NCBI GenBank assembly: GCA_964455525.1
Contig: CAYVWR010000001.1
Location: forward strand, 248,001 to 312,000
Length of the DNA: 64,000 nucleotides
Source: JAFDZV01 sp964455525
GTDB taxonomy: Bacteria > Bacteroidota > Ignavibacteria > OLB7
Direction of reading: 5' to 3'
Shown in pieces: positions 38,665 through 48,064 of the stretch. Position 1 is the stretch's first letter, and each line of letters opens with the position of its first letter. The notes beneath the pieces are model-generated. The model saw only the letters and a list, made by a program, of their open reading frames with translations, ran no database searches and was not told the origin of the DNA. The position numbers were made by a program, and so were the translations under genes.

Positions 38665-39122
38665 AATGATCCCATCCTTGTAGAATAACCATTGAGTGCC
38701 GTGCATAGAACACCATCATATGGTGGCACAGGATACGGCCAGCCTGTTACTACCCCCTGGCATCCGCGACACCGACAGTATGCCTACTATCGGCGCCTCT
38801 CTTATTTCTTTAGATCCATTGTAGGCCGTGTAGGTCACGCCATACCATGCCGGGGCCTGAACTCTATCCTGAACAGCCCGGCATAGCCCCCTTGCACGAT
38901 ACGCCCAAACATCGCAGCCCAGTAATACCGGCTCCTGCTGGTATCCTGAAGATTTCCCCATAACGCATGCAACAAAAGCCCCTGCAACATCTCTCCGCAG
39001 ATCCAGACCAGGGAGCAGGATAATTCCCGAGGGATCGCCATCGATCGAATTTGAAAGCAAGAGTCGGAGTGCAGAAGAGCACCGCTCTTGCTAGATTGTC
39101 ATTCACAGGCTGGACCACTGAA
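38665..39122. other. Divergent intergenic region, nothing recognised
   Basis: This region separates the dioxygenase (minus) and ada (plus) genes. No Ada-box was identified and no open frame has coding character. Confidence 0.4.
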
Positions 39123-40214
39123 ATGAAATGTACGATGAACAGATCAGCAAAGAAGAGGGAACCGGCTATCGCAACACGCCACGACCCACGATGGGTTGCG
39201 CTTGCCACTGGCGACCCCGAGGCGGACGGGCGGTTCTATTACGCGGTCAGGACCACAGGGATCTATTGCCGTCCCTCCTGTCCTGCACGACTGCCACGGC
39301 AGGAGAACGTCGATTTTTATGCCACCCGCGAGGAAGCGGAGGCACACGGTTTCCGGCCATGCAAACGCTGCAAACCGGATCAACCCTCGGCAACGGAGCG
39401 CTATACAGCAAAAGTCACGGAAGCCTGCCGGATTATCGAGGGATCGGAAACCGTGCCAAATCTGGAACACCTTGCACAACGGGTTGGCCTGAGCACGTAT
39501 CATTTTCACCGTGTGTTCAAGCGGGTAACTGGTCTGACCCCACGAGAATATGCGGTCGCGCATCGCGAACAACGTGTACGCAATGAACTTGGGAGAAGCG
39601 ATACGATAACAGGGGCCATTTTCGATGCCGGGTACAACTCGAATGGCCGTTTTTATGAACAGTCAAACGAGATTCTCGGCATGACACCGACCAGCTACCG
39701 CTCCGGCGGCGCACAGATGGACATCCGCTTTGCCATCGGCGAATGCTCTCTGGGCTCAATCCTTGTGGCACAGAGCGAACGGGGAGTCTGCGCCATTTTT
39801 CTGGGGGACGACCCGGAGGAACTTGTACGCGATCTACAGGACCGCTTTTCCCGCGCCAACCTGATCGGCGGCGACCATGAATTTGAGCAGCGTGTTGCCA
39901 GGGTCGTCGGTTTTGTGGAGTCGCCTGGCATTGGCCTTGATCTGCCGCTGGACGTACGTGGCACCGCATTCCAGCAACGGGTGTGGCAGGCTTTACGCGA
40001 GATTCCGGCAGGCCAGACCGCAAGCTATACCGATATCGCATGCCGGATAGGCTCCCCGAAATCCGTGCGGGCAGTAGCGCAGGCATGCGCGGCAAATGCT
40101 CTGGCAGTTGCCATTCCGTGCCATCGGGTTGTTCGTCGTGATGGCAGTGTATCTGGCTACCGCTGGGGAGTGGAGCGCAAACATGCGCTGCTGACCAGGG
40201 AAGCTCGCCCATGA
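39123..40214 (+). CDS. ada: Bifunctional methyl-phosphotriester / O6-methylguanine DNA methyltransferase and regulator
   Basis: The protein has 363 residues from the ATG at 39123 (a second ATG at 39135 is possible). The N-terminal Ada zinc domain has the four Cys: TTGIYCRPSC and PCKRCKPD; the first Cys accepts methyl groups from phosphotriesters. An AraC-type helix-turn-helix follows (LAQRVGLSTYHFHRVFKRVTGLTPREY). The C-terminal O6-alkylguanine transferase part carries the active-site IPCHRVV and GTAFQQRVWQALREIPAGQTASY. All domains are intact. In known Ada proteins, methylated protein activates its own gene; no operator could be recognised upstream. Confidence 0.97.
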   Translation: MKCTMNRSAKKREPAIATRHDPRWVALATGDPEADGRFYYAVRTTGIYCRPSCPARLPRQENVDFYATREEAEAHGFRPCKRCKPDQPSATERYTAKVTEACRIIEGSETVPNLEHLAQRVGLSTYHFHRVFKRVTGLTPREYAVAHREQRVRNELGRSDTITGAIFDAGYNSNGRFYEQSNEILGMTPTSYRSGGAQMDIRFAIGECSLGSILVAQSERGVCAIFLGDDPEELVRDLQDRFSRANLIGGDHEFEQRVARVVGFVESPGIGLDLPLDVRGTAFQQRVWQALREIPAGQTASYTDIACRIGSPKSVRAVAQACAANALAVAIPCHRVVRRDGSVSGYRWGVERKHALLTREARP

Positions 40215-40566
40215 CCATCTGCATGCGGGGAGGGAACGAGTAGATGTCTGAATCGCCACACAGGCACCGTCCGGCTCACTCCCCATTCCCTGCTGCCCCC
40301 CTCTCTGCCTGTGCCTCTGCCCCCAAAAGCCCACTTGATAGCATGGGAGCAGAGACACAGGCAGCTATCGGGTTCGATCGGGTTTGGCCGCCGCCAGATC
40401 ATCACAGGTCCGCATGTACCAGATTCTGGCGCCGGATGGCCGTTTCCGAAATGGGATAGTATCTTTGAACGAATGCCGTGCAAGCACGCGGCATGCATTT
40501 AAGCCGGACCACCGGTGACATGCAACGCCGAATATCGATGGATACACCGGATTACCAGCCCCACCT
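40215..40566. other. Intergenic region with a 20-bp-arm inverted repeat
   Basis: The long inverted repeat at 40305-40364 is listed separately. The remainder has no supported gene. Confidence 0.5.
40305..40364 (-). repeat. Long inverted repeat, likely folding in minus-strand RNA
   Basis: Arms of 20 bp at 40305-40324 and 40345-40364 match with two differences and enclose a 20-nt loop. Both differences are C-A in plus-strand RNA but G-U in minus-strand RNA, so the stem is fully paired only if transcribed leftward. No U-tract and no gene lie on that strand nearby. Confidence 0.6.
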
Positions 40567-41346
40567 ATGCTCGATCAACTGCTTGGCGCTCTGAGAAGCC
40601 TGGATCTCTATACGATCACGGCACTCCTACTTGCGGAGAATCTGGTCATCTTCATCCTTGCCATCCTGCTCGGGCATGTCCTTATCAGGCTTTTCAGCCA
40701 TAAACCTGTAGCGCTTCCCCCGGACACCCTCAGCCGAACGGAGATAGTTCTCACGCTCACCACCATCCTTTTGAACACGGCAGTGACGGTTGCAGGCTGG
40801 TGGTTATGGCGCCATGATATCATCCAGTTCCGCACCGATACCGGTATCTGGGCATGGGCCGATGTGCTCCTCTTGCTTCTGGTAATGGATTGCGCCATGT
40901 ATTTCCTTCATCGCATGGCGCATATCAAGGTCCTCTACACGATCCTTCATAAAATTCATCACAAGTACGACCGTCCTCGTCCGCTGACATTATTTGTGCT
41001 GAACCCGTTCGAGACGATCAGCTTCGGGGTATTGTGGCTGGCGGTCATCGCCCTGTACGATGCCTCCTGGCTCGGGATGTCGATCTATCTTGGGCTTAAC
41101 GTCCTGTTTGGGCTTATCGGCCATCTGGGAGTGGAGCCGCTGCCCGACTCATGGCGGCGGATACCACTTCTCGGCTATCTCTCCACGAGCACATTCCATG
41201 CACAACATCACCACGATAAGGAACACAATTTCGGATTTTATACGCTGTTCTGGGATCGTCTCTTCGGCACCTTATCGCCGCATTATGCCGAAGAATTCGG
41301 GCGGCTTCCGGCCGAGGAGCGCCGCAAAAGCGATCGCGACACATAG
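40567..41346 (+). CDS. Sterol desaturase / fatty-acid hydroxylase superfamily membrane enzyme
   Basis: The protein has 259 residues and about five membrane segments. The di-iron histidine motifs are present in order: HRMAH near residue 116, HKIHH near 131, and FHAQHHH near 215, plus His in IGHLG near 187. This family inserts oxygen into or desaturates lipids at the inner membrane. The context (ada upstream, decayed kinase downstream) gives no clue to the substrate. The start at 40567 places the first hydrophobic segment near residue 20. Confidence 0.93.
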   Translation: MLDQLLGALRSLDLYTITALLLAENLVIFILAILLGHVLIRLFSHKPVALPPDTLSRTEIVLTLTTILLNTAVTVAGWWLWRHDIIQFRTDTGIWAWADVLLLLLVMDCAMYFLHRMAHIKVLYTILHKIHHKYDRPRPLTLFVLNPFETISFGVLWLAVIALYDASWLGMSIYLGLNVLFGLIGHLGVEPLPDSWRRIPLLGYLSTSTFHAQHHHDKEHNFGFYTLFWDRLFGTLSPHYAEEFGRLPAEERRKSDRDT

Positions 41347-41539
41347 CCGATCGCGCAGCGCACTCCAGCCGGAGCTACATCATATACACCGGGCGGCAGG
41401 TTCCGGTTCGGGCACCTGCAATACAAGTGCACAGAAGCGTGCAGGGTTGCGCGCTGTTATTCCGCCGTGTGTTCTTCGGAAAAAATATGCGATGCGACAC
41501 ATAGGCAATTTCGGCCTGTAGACGCCCGTCATCGAAGCC

Positions 41540-41912
41540 TTTATCAAACGTTTGTGATGCCGGTCGAGCCGATCATCCTTGATGCCGATGCAACACGGCT
41601 TGCCCAGATCTTCTCGAATCTCCTGAACAACGCCGCCAAGTATACCAGGCCATCGGGAACGATCAGGCTCGGCGTCGAGCGCGATGGGAGCTATGTTACG
41701 GTGGCAATCACGGATGATGGCATCGGCCACCGCATCCTGGCTGTGGATGACAACAGGGATTCGGCGCGCAGCCTCGCCCTTATGCGTACGATGAGCATCA
41801 TGAACCACAGATGGCACACGATGGCTTCGAGGCAGTGGCGATTGCAGAAGATTTTCGCCCCGACGTGATCCTTCTGGATATCGGCATGCCTGGACTGAGC
41901 GGCTATGCTGAT
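41540..41912 (+). pseudogene. Decayed hybrid histidine kinase / response regulator
   Basis: A HATPase fragment with an intact N-box (DADATRLAQIFSNLLNNAAKY) and G1 box (AITDDGIG) runs straight into the start of a receiver domain (HRILAVDDNRDSARSLALM), so the rest of the ATPase domain, including the G2 region, is missing. The receiver then shifts frame near 41800 and continues as AHDGFEAVAIAEDFRPDVIL, LDIGMPGLSGY. The phospho-acceptor Asp is still readable. The dimerisation region with the phospho-His and the receiver's end are absent. At least one deletion and one indel have occurred. The genes on both sides are intact. Confidence 0.85.
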
Positions 41913-42219
41913 GGCCACCTCGGCAAAGGCAACCGGATGACTCGGACGATCAACGCAAGCATACATGATGCCGGATCGGCCAGATGCCCGATCGCAGTTC
42001 CGCCCGTTCCGGCGAGCGACCGCCCCGTGCCCGGCACCGATACTCTCCTGCGAGCGGCAGACATATCCTGCTGCAAGCCTGGTCCCGCCATGCATCGCCA
42101 GTAGCACCATATCATCCGATCGGATGGCGCCCTATACGAGCAATGTGCCGTACACAGGGTGATAATGGGGGCTGATACATCATAAACTGGCACGGCATCT
42201 GGTTGAAGAATGCACACCT

Positions 42220-44298
42220 ATGGAAACATTATCACAGACAACAGAGCCGGATCTGGGAACCCCAACACCGGTTGAACAGAAAACGGTCCTGGTTATTTTC
42301 AGCGGTCTTCTCCTTGTCATGCTGCTGGCAGCGCTCGATTCCACCATCGTGGCAACCGCCCTGCCGACGATCGTAAGCGAGATGGGAGGGCTGACACGCC
42401 TCTCATGGGTGGTAACGGCCTATCTGCTCGCGCAGACGGTTGTTACGCCCCTGTACGGCAAACTGGGCGATCTATATGGGCGCAAAATCGTGCTTCAGGC
42501 AGGGATTCTTCTCTTCCTTGTCGGCTCGGCTCTCTGTGGCATAAGCTCGAATATGACGGAGCTTATCATCTTCCGCGCAATTCAGGGCCTTGGCGGCGGT
42601 GGTCTGATGGTCACCACACAGGCAGTGATCGGCGATATCGTATCGGCACGGGATCGCGGCAGATATCAGGGGATTTTCGGCGCTGTCTTCGGCATCGCAA
42701 GCGTTGCCGGCCCGCTGCTGGGGGGCTACTTTACCACACACCTGTCGTGGCGCTGGATCTTCTATATCAATCTCCCGCTCGGCATCCTTGCGCTTATCGT
42801 GCTTGCGGCCACGCTCCCCGCACGAAGCAACCGTATGCGCCACTCGGTGGATTATGTGGGCGCCGCCCTGCTTGCCATCACCCTGAGCGCGATCATCCTG
42901 GTCACCGATCTTGGAGGGATGACCTACGCGTGGTCCTCGCCGCTGATGATAGGGCTGATAGCTACGGCAGTGGTGGCGCTGGTTGGGTTCGTTCTCGTCG
43001 AGAAACAGGCAGCCGAGCCGGTGCTGCCGCTCCGTCTGTTCCGTGAGCGGACGTTCTGGGCCGCATCGAGCATCGGGCTGATCGTCGGTTTTGCACTGTT
43101 CGGCTCGGTTACCTACCTGCCGCTCTTCCTACAGGTGATAAAGGGGATGAGCCCGACGGCATCGGGGCTTCAGATGCTTCCGTTGATGGGGGGCATGCTC
43201 GTCACCTCCATACTGTCGGGGCAGCTTATCAGCCGTACCGGACGCTACAAGATCTTTCCGATCACGGGAACAGCGGTGGCCACCGTGGGCCTGTTTCTCC
43301 TCTCCCGGATGAGCCCGGAGATCGGCATTGGCACCATCTCGCTCTACATGCTTATGCTTGGCTTCGGGCTGGGCCTGGTAATGCAGGTGCTTGTCATAGC
43401 CGTGCAGAACGCTGTTGCCTACCGGGATCTTGGCGTGGCAACCTCAGGGACAACGCTCTTCCGCTTTATAGGGGGATCGCTCGGCACGGCAATGCTTGGC
43501 GCCATCTTCGCAGGACGTCTTGAGGGCAATCTTGCCCAGCTTCTGCCGGAGGGCATAACCGGCACAAGCATCATGACAGGCCCCCAGGGGATGGCCCAAC
43601 TTCCGGCGGAGCTGCACGCAGCCTATGCCCAGGCCTTTACCGCATCGCTCGGCACGGTGTTTCTGGTCGCGGCGGTTGTGGCCCTTATCGGGTTCGCCAT
43701 TGCATGGGTACTGCCGGAACGCCCATTGCGCGAGACTCTGGCAGCCGCAACCGAAGAGGATATCGGGGGAGATATGGGGCAGACGTTTGCCATGCCCGCC
43801 GAGACCGATCCGCTCCCGCAGCTTGTGCGCGGACTCTCCGCGCTGGCCGATCGGGATGTGCGCAGACAACATATAGAAGCAATCGTGGCACGCGCCGGAG
43901 TGTCCATGAGCGCAGCAGCGGCATGGCTGCTCGTTCAGATCGAGAAGGAACCATCGCGATCCATTGCATCGCTCGCGGCCATGCAACGGATCGACCCGGA
44001 ACGGCTTGAGAAGGCGCTCGCAGAACTGATCGACCGCTCGCTCGTTGTCCGAATTGATGCGGCACAGCAGCAGCCATACACGCTTGAGCTTACCACGGCA
44101 GGATGCGATATACTCCGTCGTCTGGTGGAAGCCCGCCGCGCCAGACTTGAAGAGATCTATGGCGATTGGACGCCGGAAACCCGTAGGGATCTGGCAATGG
44201 TATTGCGCCGGATTGCACACGATCTTGTGCCGGAAACCCGAACGCCATTGGCCACAGGACCGGAGATACCCCAGCCGCTGAGGGAAAACGGAGCCTGA
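42220..44298 (+). CDS. DHA2-type MFS drug exporter fused to a MarR-like winged helix
   Basis: The protein has 692 residues. Residues 1-510 are a 14-span EmrB/QacA-type drug:H+ antiporter, with LAALDSTIVATALPTI in helix 1, YGKLGDLYGRK (motif A) and GIASVAGPLLGGYF (motif C). From about 535 to 680 a soluble MarR-like module follows: SAAAAWLLVQIEKEPSRSIASLAAM, then LIDRSLVVRIDAAQQQPYTLELTTAGCDI and a C-terminal helix. The C-terminal domain would sit in the cytoplasm and might sense the drug or DNA state. Similar long exporters exist in other phyla, which is recollection only. A hairpin lies 10 bp after the stop. Confidence 0.93.
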   Translation: METLSQTTEPDLGTPTPVEQKTVLVIFSGLLLVMLLAALDSTIVATALPTIVSEMGGLTRLSWVVTAYLLAQTVVTPLYGKLGDLYGRKIVLQAGILLFLVGSALCGISSNMTELIIFRAIQGLGGGGLMVTTQAVIGDIVSARDRGRYQGIFGAVFGIASVAGPLLGGYFTTHLSWRWIFYINLPLGILALIVLAATLPARSNRMRHSVDYVGAALLAITLSAIILVTDLGGMTYAWSSPLMIGLIATAVVALVGFVLVEKQAAEPVLPLRLFRERTFWAASSIGLIVGFALFGSVTYLPLFLQVIKGMSPTASGLQMLPLMGGMLVTSILSGQLISRTGRYKIFPITGTAVATVGLFLLSRMSPEIGIGTISLYMLMLGFGLGLVMQVLVIAVQNAVAYRDLGVATSGTTLFRFIGGSLGTAMLGAIFAGRLEGNLAQLLPEGITGTSIMTGPQGMAQLPAELHAAYAQAFTASLGTVFLVAAVVALIGFAIAWVLPERPLRETLAAATEEDIGGDMGQTFAMPAETDPLPQLVRGLSALADRDVRRQHIEAIVARAGVSMSAAAAWLLVQIEKEPSRSIASLAAMQRIDPERLEKALAELIDRSLVVRIDAAQQQPYTLELTTAGCDILRRLVEARRARLEEIYGDWTPETRRDLAMVLRRIAHDLVPETRTPLATGPEIPQPLRENGA

Positions 44299-44308
44299 GC
44301 AACGCAGC

Positions 44309-44348
44309 ATGTGCCCTCCTCCTTGTGGCAGCAGGTGGAAGGGCACAT
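44309..44348 (+). terminator. Hairpin after the MFS-MarR gene
   Basis: ATGTGCCCT at 44309-44317 pairs perfectly with AGGGCACAT at 44340-44348, with further partial pairing inside. It begins 10 bp after the stop codon and lacks a U-tract. Confidence 0.6.
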
Positions 44349-44440
44349 AGCCTCTGCCGCACAGTGCACGGGTGCCGGAGGATGGCAGACGGGCAACAAA
44401 CCTCTCTGGAGAAGAAGGGACGAGAACAATATCATGATAG

Positions 44441-44920
44441 ATGCAGCAATCGACCAACCTTGTCCTGCGTGATATCCCACGGAACGAACTTCCCTGGGAG
44501 CTTCTGCGCGAAGCGGATCCCTCCGACGCCAATATCGACTCGTACATCAGCGATGCGATCGTCTTCGGATTGTTCGATGGTGCCAGAGCCGTCGGGATCG
44601 TAGCGATGGCATGGCAACCAGAGGAAACGATGGAGGTGATGAATATCGCCGTGGCAGCAGAGCATCGCCGCCGAAGCATCGGGACCGGCCTTCTTGCATC
44701 CGCAATCGAGCGTGCCAGGGCGCTCGGTGCGAAGCGGCTGCTGGTTGGCACCGGCAACTCCAGCATCGGCCAGCTTGCATTCTATCAGAAGGCGGGCTTC
44801 AGAATGGAGTCGATCGAGAGGGATCATTTCATTCGGCACTATCCCGAGCCGATCATGGAGCATGGGATACAGTGCCGCGACATGGTCAGGCTCTCGCTCG
44901 ATCTGGTGAACGCCGGATGA
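44441..44920 (+). CDS. GNAT-family N-acetyltransferase
   Basis: The protein has 159 residues. The core motif EHRRRSIGTGLLASAIERARALG near residue 75 is the acetyl-CoA loop (R-R-x-x-G-x-G), preceded by the strand MEVMNIAVAA and followed by LAFYQKAGFRMESIERDHF, typical of YhbS/RimI-like acetyltransferases. The substrate is unknown. It sits between two efflux genes on the same strand. Confidence 0.9.
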   Translation: MQQSTNLVLRDIPRNELPWELLREADPSDANIDSYISDAIVFGLFDGARAVGIVAMAWQPEETMEVMNIAVAAEHRRRSIGTGLLASAIERARALGAKRLLVGTGNSSIGQLAFYQKAGFRMESIERDHFIRHYPEPIMEHGIQCRDMVRLSLDLVNAG

Positions 44921-45108
44921 CACAACCATGCCGACAAAAGCGTTTCCTGTACGACCGTAACGCTTGATCTCCGCCGCCGCCACGCATTGTCTGGCAGAAT
45001 CGGCAGGTTATGGTTGGGCCGCTTTGCCCACGCCCGGATCATCTCCCACATCGTACCGGCACTGCTCTGGTGCGGCACCAGTTGCAGGCTCCCCTTCGCC
45101 CGGCTATC

Positions 45109-46356
45109 ATGGATATATCTGAAGAGCTTCCCCCTGTGCACAACAACAACGTCGCATTCAACGGCATGCAAAGCCGCTCGGCCTATTACCAGCTTGGCAT
45201 TATTCTCGGCGCACTGGGGGCATTAGGGCCTCTGGCAATCGATATGTATCTGCCAAGCTTCCCGACGATAGCCAGCGAGCTTGGCACCGAGCAATCCGCG
45301 GTGCAGATAACCGTGGCCGTATATTTCGTAGGGCTTGCCATCGGCCAGGCATTCTACGGGCCGATCACCGACCGTGTAGGACGGAAACTGCCGCTACACT
45401 TCGGCCTTATCCTGTTCATAGCCTCCTCGGTGGGATGCGCGCTTGCCGGAAGCATCGAGGTGCTTATCGCGTTCCGCTTTCTACAGGCGCTTGGCGGCTG
45501 CGCCGAAATGGTGATAGCCCGAGCCGTTGTACGCGATCGTTTTGATGAGCGCGAATCGGTGCGCATGTTATCGCTGCTTATGCTCGTCATGGGGGTGGCA
45601 CCGATTCTGGCACCGATGATCGGCGGATATCTGCTGGCTGGGTTCGGATGGCGTTCGGTGTTCTGGGTTCTGGCAGGATTTGCCACGCTCTGTCTGCTTG
45701 CAACCACGTTGCTTCTACCGGAGAGCCTTCCACCGGAGCGCCGCAATAAACACGGGCTGGGAACGATTCTGCGCACCTATGGCACCCTGCTCAGCGATGC
45801 CCGGTTTATGGTGTATGTGCTCTCGGGAAGCCTTATCATGGCCGGCATGTTCGCCTATATTGCGGCCTCCCCCTTCGTTTTCATGGATATCTACGGCGTT
45901 TCCCCCGGACACTACGGGCTTTTTTTCGGCACCAATGCGCTTGGTCTTATCCTTGCCTCGCAGATCAACGGACGTCTGGCTCGACGTCTGCATGCCGGGA
46001 CCATCCTCCGGGTTGCCCTGACCGTGGCGGCCGGGGCGGGGCTGCTGCTGCTGGTCACAGCCGCGACTGGCACAGGCGGATTTGCGGGCATCCTCCTGCC
46101 GCTCTTTATCTTCGTAGCCAGCCTCGGCTTCATCCTGCCGAACTCCACAGCCCTGGCAATGGCTCCCCATGGACGGGCTGCCGGAAGCGCATCGGCTCTT
46201 CTTGGGACTATACAGTTCCTTGCCGGCGCCGCTGCCGGAGCGCTTGTGGGCATATTCAACGATGGCACCGTGCTTCCGATGGCACTGGTTATCGCAGGCT
46301 GTGGCGTCGCCGCCTACCTGATTCATCTGCTGAGCATACGCACATCTCGGCGATAA
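45109..46356 (+). CDS. Bcr/CflA-family multidrug efflux MFS transporter
   Basis: The protein has 415 residues from the ATG at 45109 (MDISEELPP); upstream in-frame codons to 45010 are not hydrophobic or conserved. Twelve membrane segments are seen. DMYLPSFPTIASEL in helix 1, YGPITDRVGRK near residue 83 (motif A) and RFLQALGGCAEMVIARAVVRD are hallmarks of the Bcr/CflA group of drug:H+ antiporters, which export bicyclomycin, chloramphenicol or sulphonamides in known cases. The substrate here is unknown. Confidence 0.95.
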   Translation: MDISEELPPVHNNNVAFNGMQSRSAYYQLGIILGALGALGPLAIDMYLPSFPTIASELGTEQSAVQITVAVYFVGLAIGQAFYGPITDRVGRKLPLHFGLILFIASSVGCALAGSIEVLIAFRFLQALGGCAEMVIARAVVRDRFDERESVRMLSLLMLVMGVAPILAPMIGGYLLAGFGWRSVFWVLAGFATLCLLATTLLLPESLPPERRNKHGLGTILRTYGTLLSDARFMVYVLSGSLIMAGMFAYIAASPFVFMDIYGVSPGHYGLFFGTNALGLILASQINGRLARRLHAGTILRVALTVAAGAGLLLLVTAATGTGGFAGILLPLFIFVASLGFILPNSTALAMAPHGRAAGSASALLGTIQFLAGAAAGALVGIFNDGTVLPMALVIAGCGVAAYLIHLLSIRTSRR

Positions 46357-46735
46357 CCGCAGAGAGGGAAACGGAGTGCCAGAAGATCCGCACCACTCTA
46401 CGTGATGAAGGCCCGAAGCCTCTGGAATGCCCTGGCGCACGGAGAGAGCCACTCACCCCGGATATCATGCACATGAGATGTTCAGCGATCAGGGCCGACT
46501 GGACCAACAAAGCACAACCATCTTCTTTTCCCATCACCCATATCGGAGGGTGTCTCCGTGCATTATATTGGGAATGTCATGCAGGCATCGCCCACGGGTT
46601 CCTAATCGTATCCGGCACCATGCGCTGGAAGCTCAAGCTGCTGAGCTTCCAAGCCAATTGGCATAGACCTGCCGGACCAGCAGAATCTTCCAGCCGAGGG
46701 AACAGGTAGGTTCAGACGATCAACGCACCAACATC
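46357..46735. other. Intergenic with one perfect hairpin
   Basis: GGAAGCTCA at 46627-46635 pairs perfectly with TGAGCTTCC at 46642-46650; allowing one bulge, GCT/AAGC extends it. It lacks a U-tract and is 270 bp from the upstream stop. Confidence 0.5.
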
Positions 46736-46951
46736 ATGATTCAACTCATTCGCAGAACGGCCATGGGAGGTGCCATCGCTGGAACCCTTGTCTCCATCCT
46801 GGTTGCAGGGCAGGCCGATTGCGCAGGTCCAGACTGCATTCGCGAGCAGGCGCTCGGCATTTTCGGCCATGCCATGGCCGCAGCGGCACTGGGTGCGGCT
46901 CTTGGTAGCATCGCAGCCTTTGCCAAACGCCGTATCGATCAGCGCCCCTGA
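46736..46951 (+). CDS. Small two-span membrane protein
   Basis: The protein has 71 residues. Two hydrophobic segments (about 9-25 and 42-62) flank a short loop with two Cys (ADCAGPDC), and both termini are basic (MIQLIRR and AKRRIDQRP). It is Ala/Gly rich. The composition and clean membrane topology support a real gene, though no ribosome site is evident and no family was recognised. The Cys pair between the spans would face the periplasm in a both-termini-in topology. Confidence 0.5.
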   Translation: MIQLIRRTAMGGAIAGTLVSILVAGQADCAGPDCIREQALGIFGHAMAAAALGAALGSIAAFAKRRIDQRP

Positions 46952-47036
46952 CGATCGGCTTCTACACGCAGAACGGTGGCAACGTCGCTACAGAAAAGCG
47001 CTTGAGCTGCTGCACGCATATCAAGCGGTCAGATAA

Positions 47037-47065
47037 TTGACTCTGTCAGACAGTTGCTTTACTTT
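47037..47065 (+). promoter_or_regulatory. Sigma-70-type promoter of the MarR-GNAT gene
   Basis: TTGACT at 47037-47042 and TACTTT at 47060-47065 are separated by exactly 17 bp. A short palindrome CTGTC-A-GACAG fills part of the spacer at 47043-47053. Confidence 0.6.
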
Positions 47066-47075
47066 ATCCCCGCCG

Positions 47076-47095
47076 TGCAACAGCTTTTTGTTGCA
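47076..47095 (+). promoter_or_regulatory. Operator-like dyad TGCAACA-N6-TGTTGCA
   Basis: A perfect 7-bp inverted repeat with a 6-bp spacer lies just downstream of the -10 hexamer and 33 bp before the start of the MarR-GNAT gene. Its size and place fit autorepression by a MarR dimer. Confidence 0.65.
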
Positions 47096-47128
47096 GGGCA
47101 GCATCCATCACTCCAGCAAGGGATGAGC

Positions 47129-48064
47129 ATGTCCGAAACCGAAACTGACGTCGATCAACGAATCGCAACCGTACGCCGCTTCAACAGATTCTACACCGGG
47201 CGAATCGGTGTCCTGCGAGAATGGCTGTTGCAAAGCCCTTTTTCTCTTACCGAGGCACGTGTTCTGTACGAGCTGGCCAACCGGGAGCAAAGCACCGCAA
47301 GGGCCATTGGCGAGGAACTGCGGCTCGATTCAGGGTACCTGAGCCGTATTCTCCAGGGTTTCCAGAAGCGTGGGTTGATTGAGAAGAAGCAATCTGAAAT
47401 TGATGGACGGCAAAGTCTGCTCAGGTTGACCGAGCAGGGACTCCACGCATTTGCGCAGCTTGAGACAGGCTCGCGCAACGAGGTACGAGGCATCCTGAAG
47501 ACGCTGCCGGAACTGCACCAGCAGCAACTGGTGAGAGCTATGGAGACAATCGAGTCCCTGCTCAGCAGACCATCCGCTCCCAGGCCCTCCTACAGGCTCC
47601 GCCCTCCTGAACCAGGGGATATCGGCTGGGTGGTACAACGGCATGGGGTATTGTATGCCCGGGAATACAACTGGAACGGGGAGTTCGAGGGTCTGGTATC
47701 CGAGATTGCTGGCAAATTCCTGCAACAGTTCAATCCAGAGCGTGAACGCTGCTGGATCGCTGAGTCCGGTGGCCAGAACGTGGGATCGGTATTTCTGGTA
47801 CAGGAATCGGCCACTGTTGCAAAACTGCGGCTGCTCCTGGTGGAACCTGAAGCACGCGGAATGGGCATTGGCGCAGCTCTGGTAAACGAATGCCTGCTCT
47901 TCGCCCGGCAGACAGGGTATCAGAAAGTGAGACTCTGGACCGATAGCAGCCTGCACGCGGCCCGGCATATCTATGAGAAGGCCGGGTTCCGCCTGGTCGA
48001 AGAGGAGGCCCATCATAGCTTCGGCCATGATCTTGTCGGACAAACCTGGGAGACCGATCTGTAG
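47129..48064 (+). CDS. MarR-family regulator fused to a GNAT acetyltransferase
   Basis: The protein has 311 residues. The ATG at 47129 is chosen because AAGGG at 47118-47122 is then 6 bases away; an ATG at 47123 is too close. Residues 1-145 are a MarR winged helix (FSLTEARVLYELANREQSTA, RAIGEELRLDSGYLSRILQG, KKQSEIDGRQSLLRLTEQG). Residues 150-311 are a GNAT domain (VEPEARGMGIGAALVNECL near 240, AARHIYEKAGFRLVEEE). This MarR-GNAT fusion is a known architecture. It probably represses its own promoter through the dyad at 47076-47095 and acetylates an unknown amine. Confidence 0.94.
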   Translation: MSETETDVDQRIATVRRFNRFYTGRIGVLREWLLQSPFSLTEARVLYELANREQSTARAIGEELRLDSGYLSRILQGFQKRGLIEKKQSEIDGRQSLLRLTEQGLHAFAQLETGSRNEVRGILKTLPELHQQQLVRAMETIESLLSRPSAPRPSYRLRPPEPGDIGWVVQRHGVLYAREYNWNGEFEGLVSEIAGKFLQQFNPERERCWIAESGGQNVGSVFLVQESATVAKLRLLLVEPEARGMGIGAALVNECLLFARQTGYQKVRLWTDSSLHAARHIYEKAGFRLVEEEAHHSFGHDLVGQTWETDL

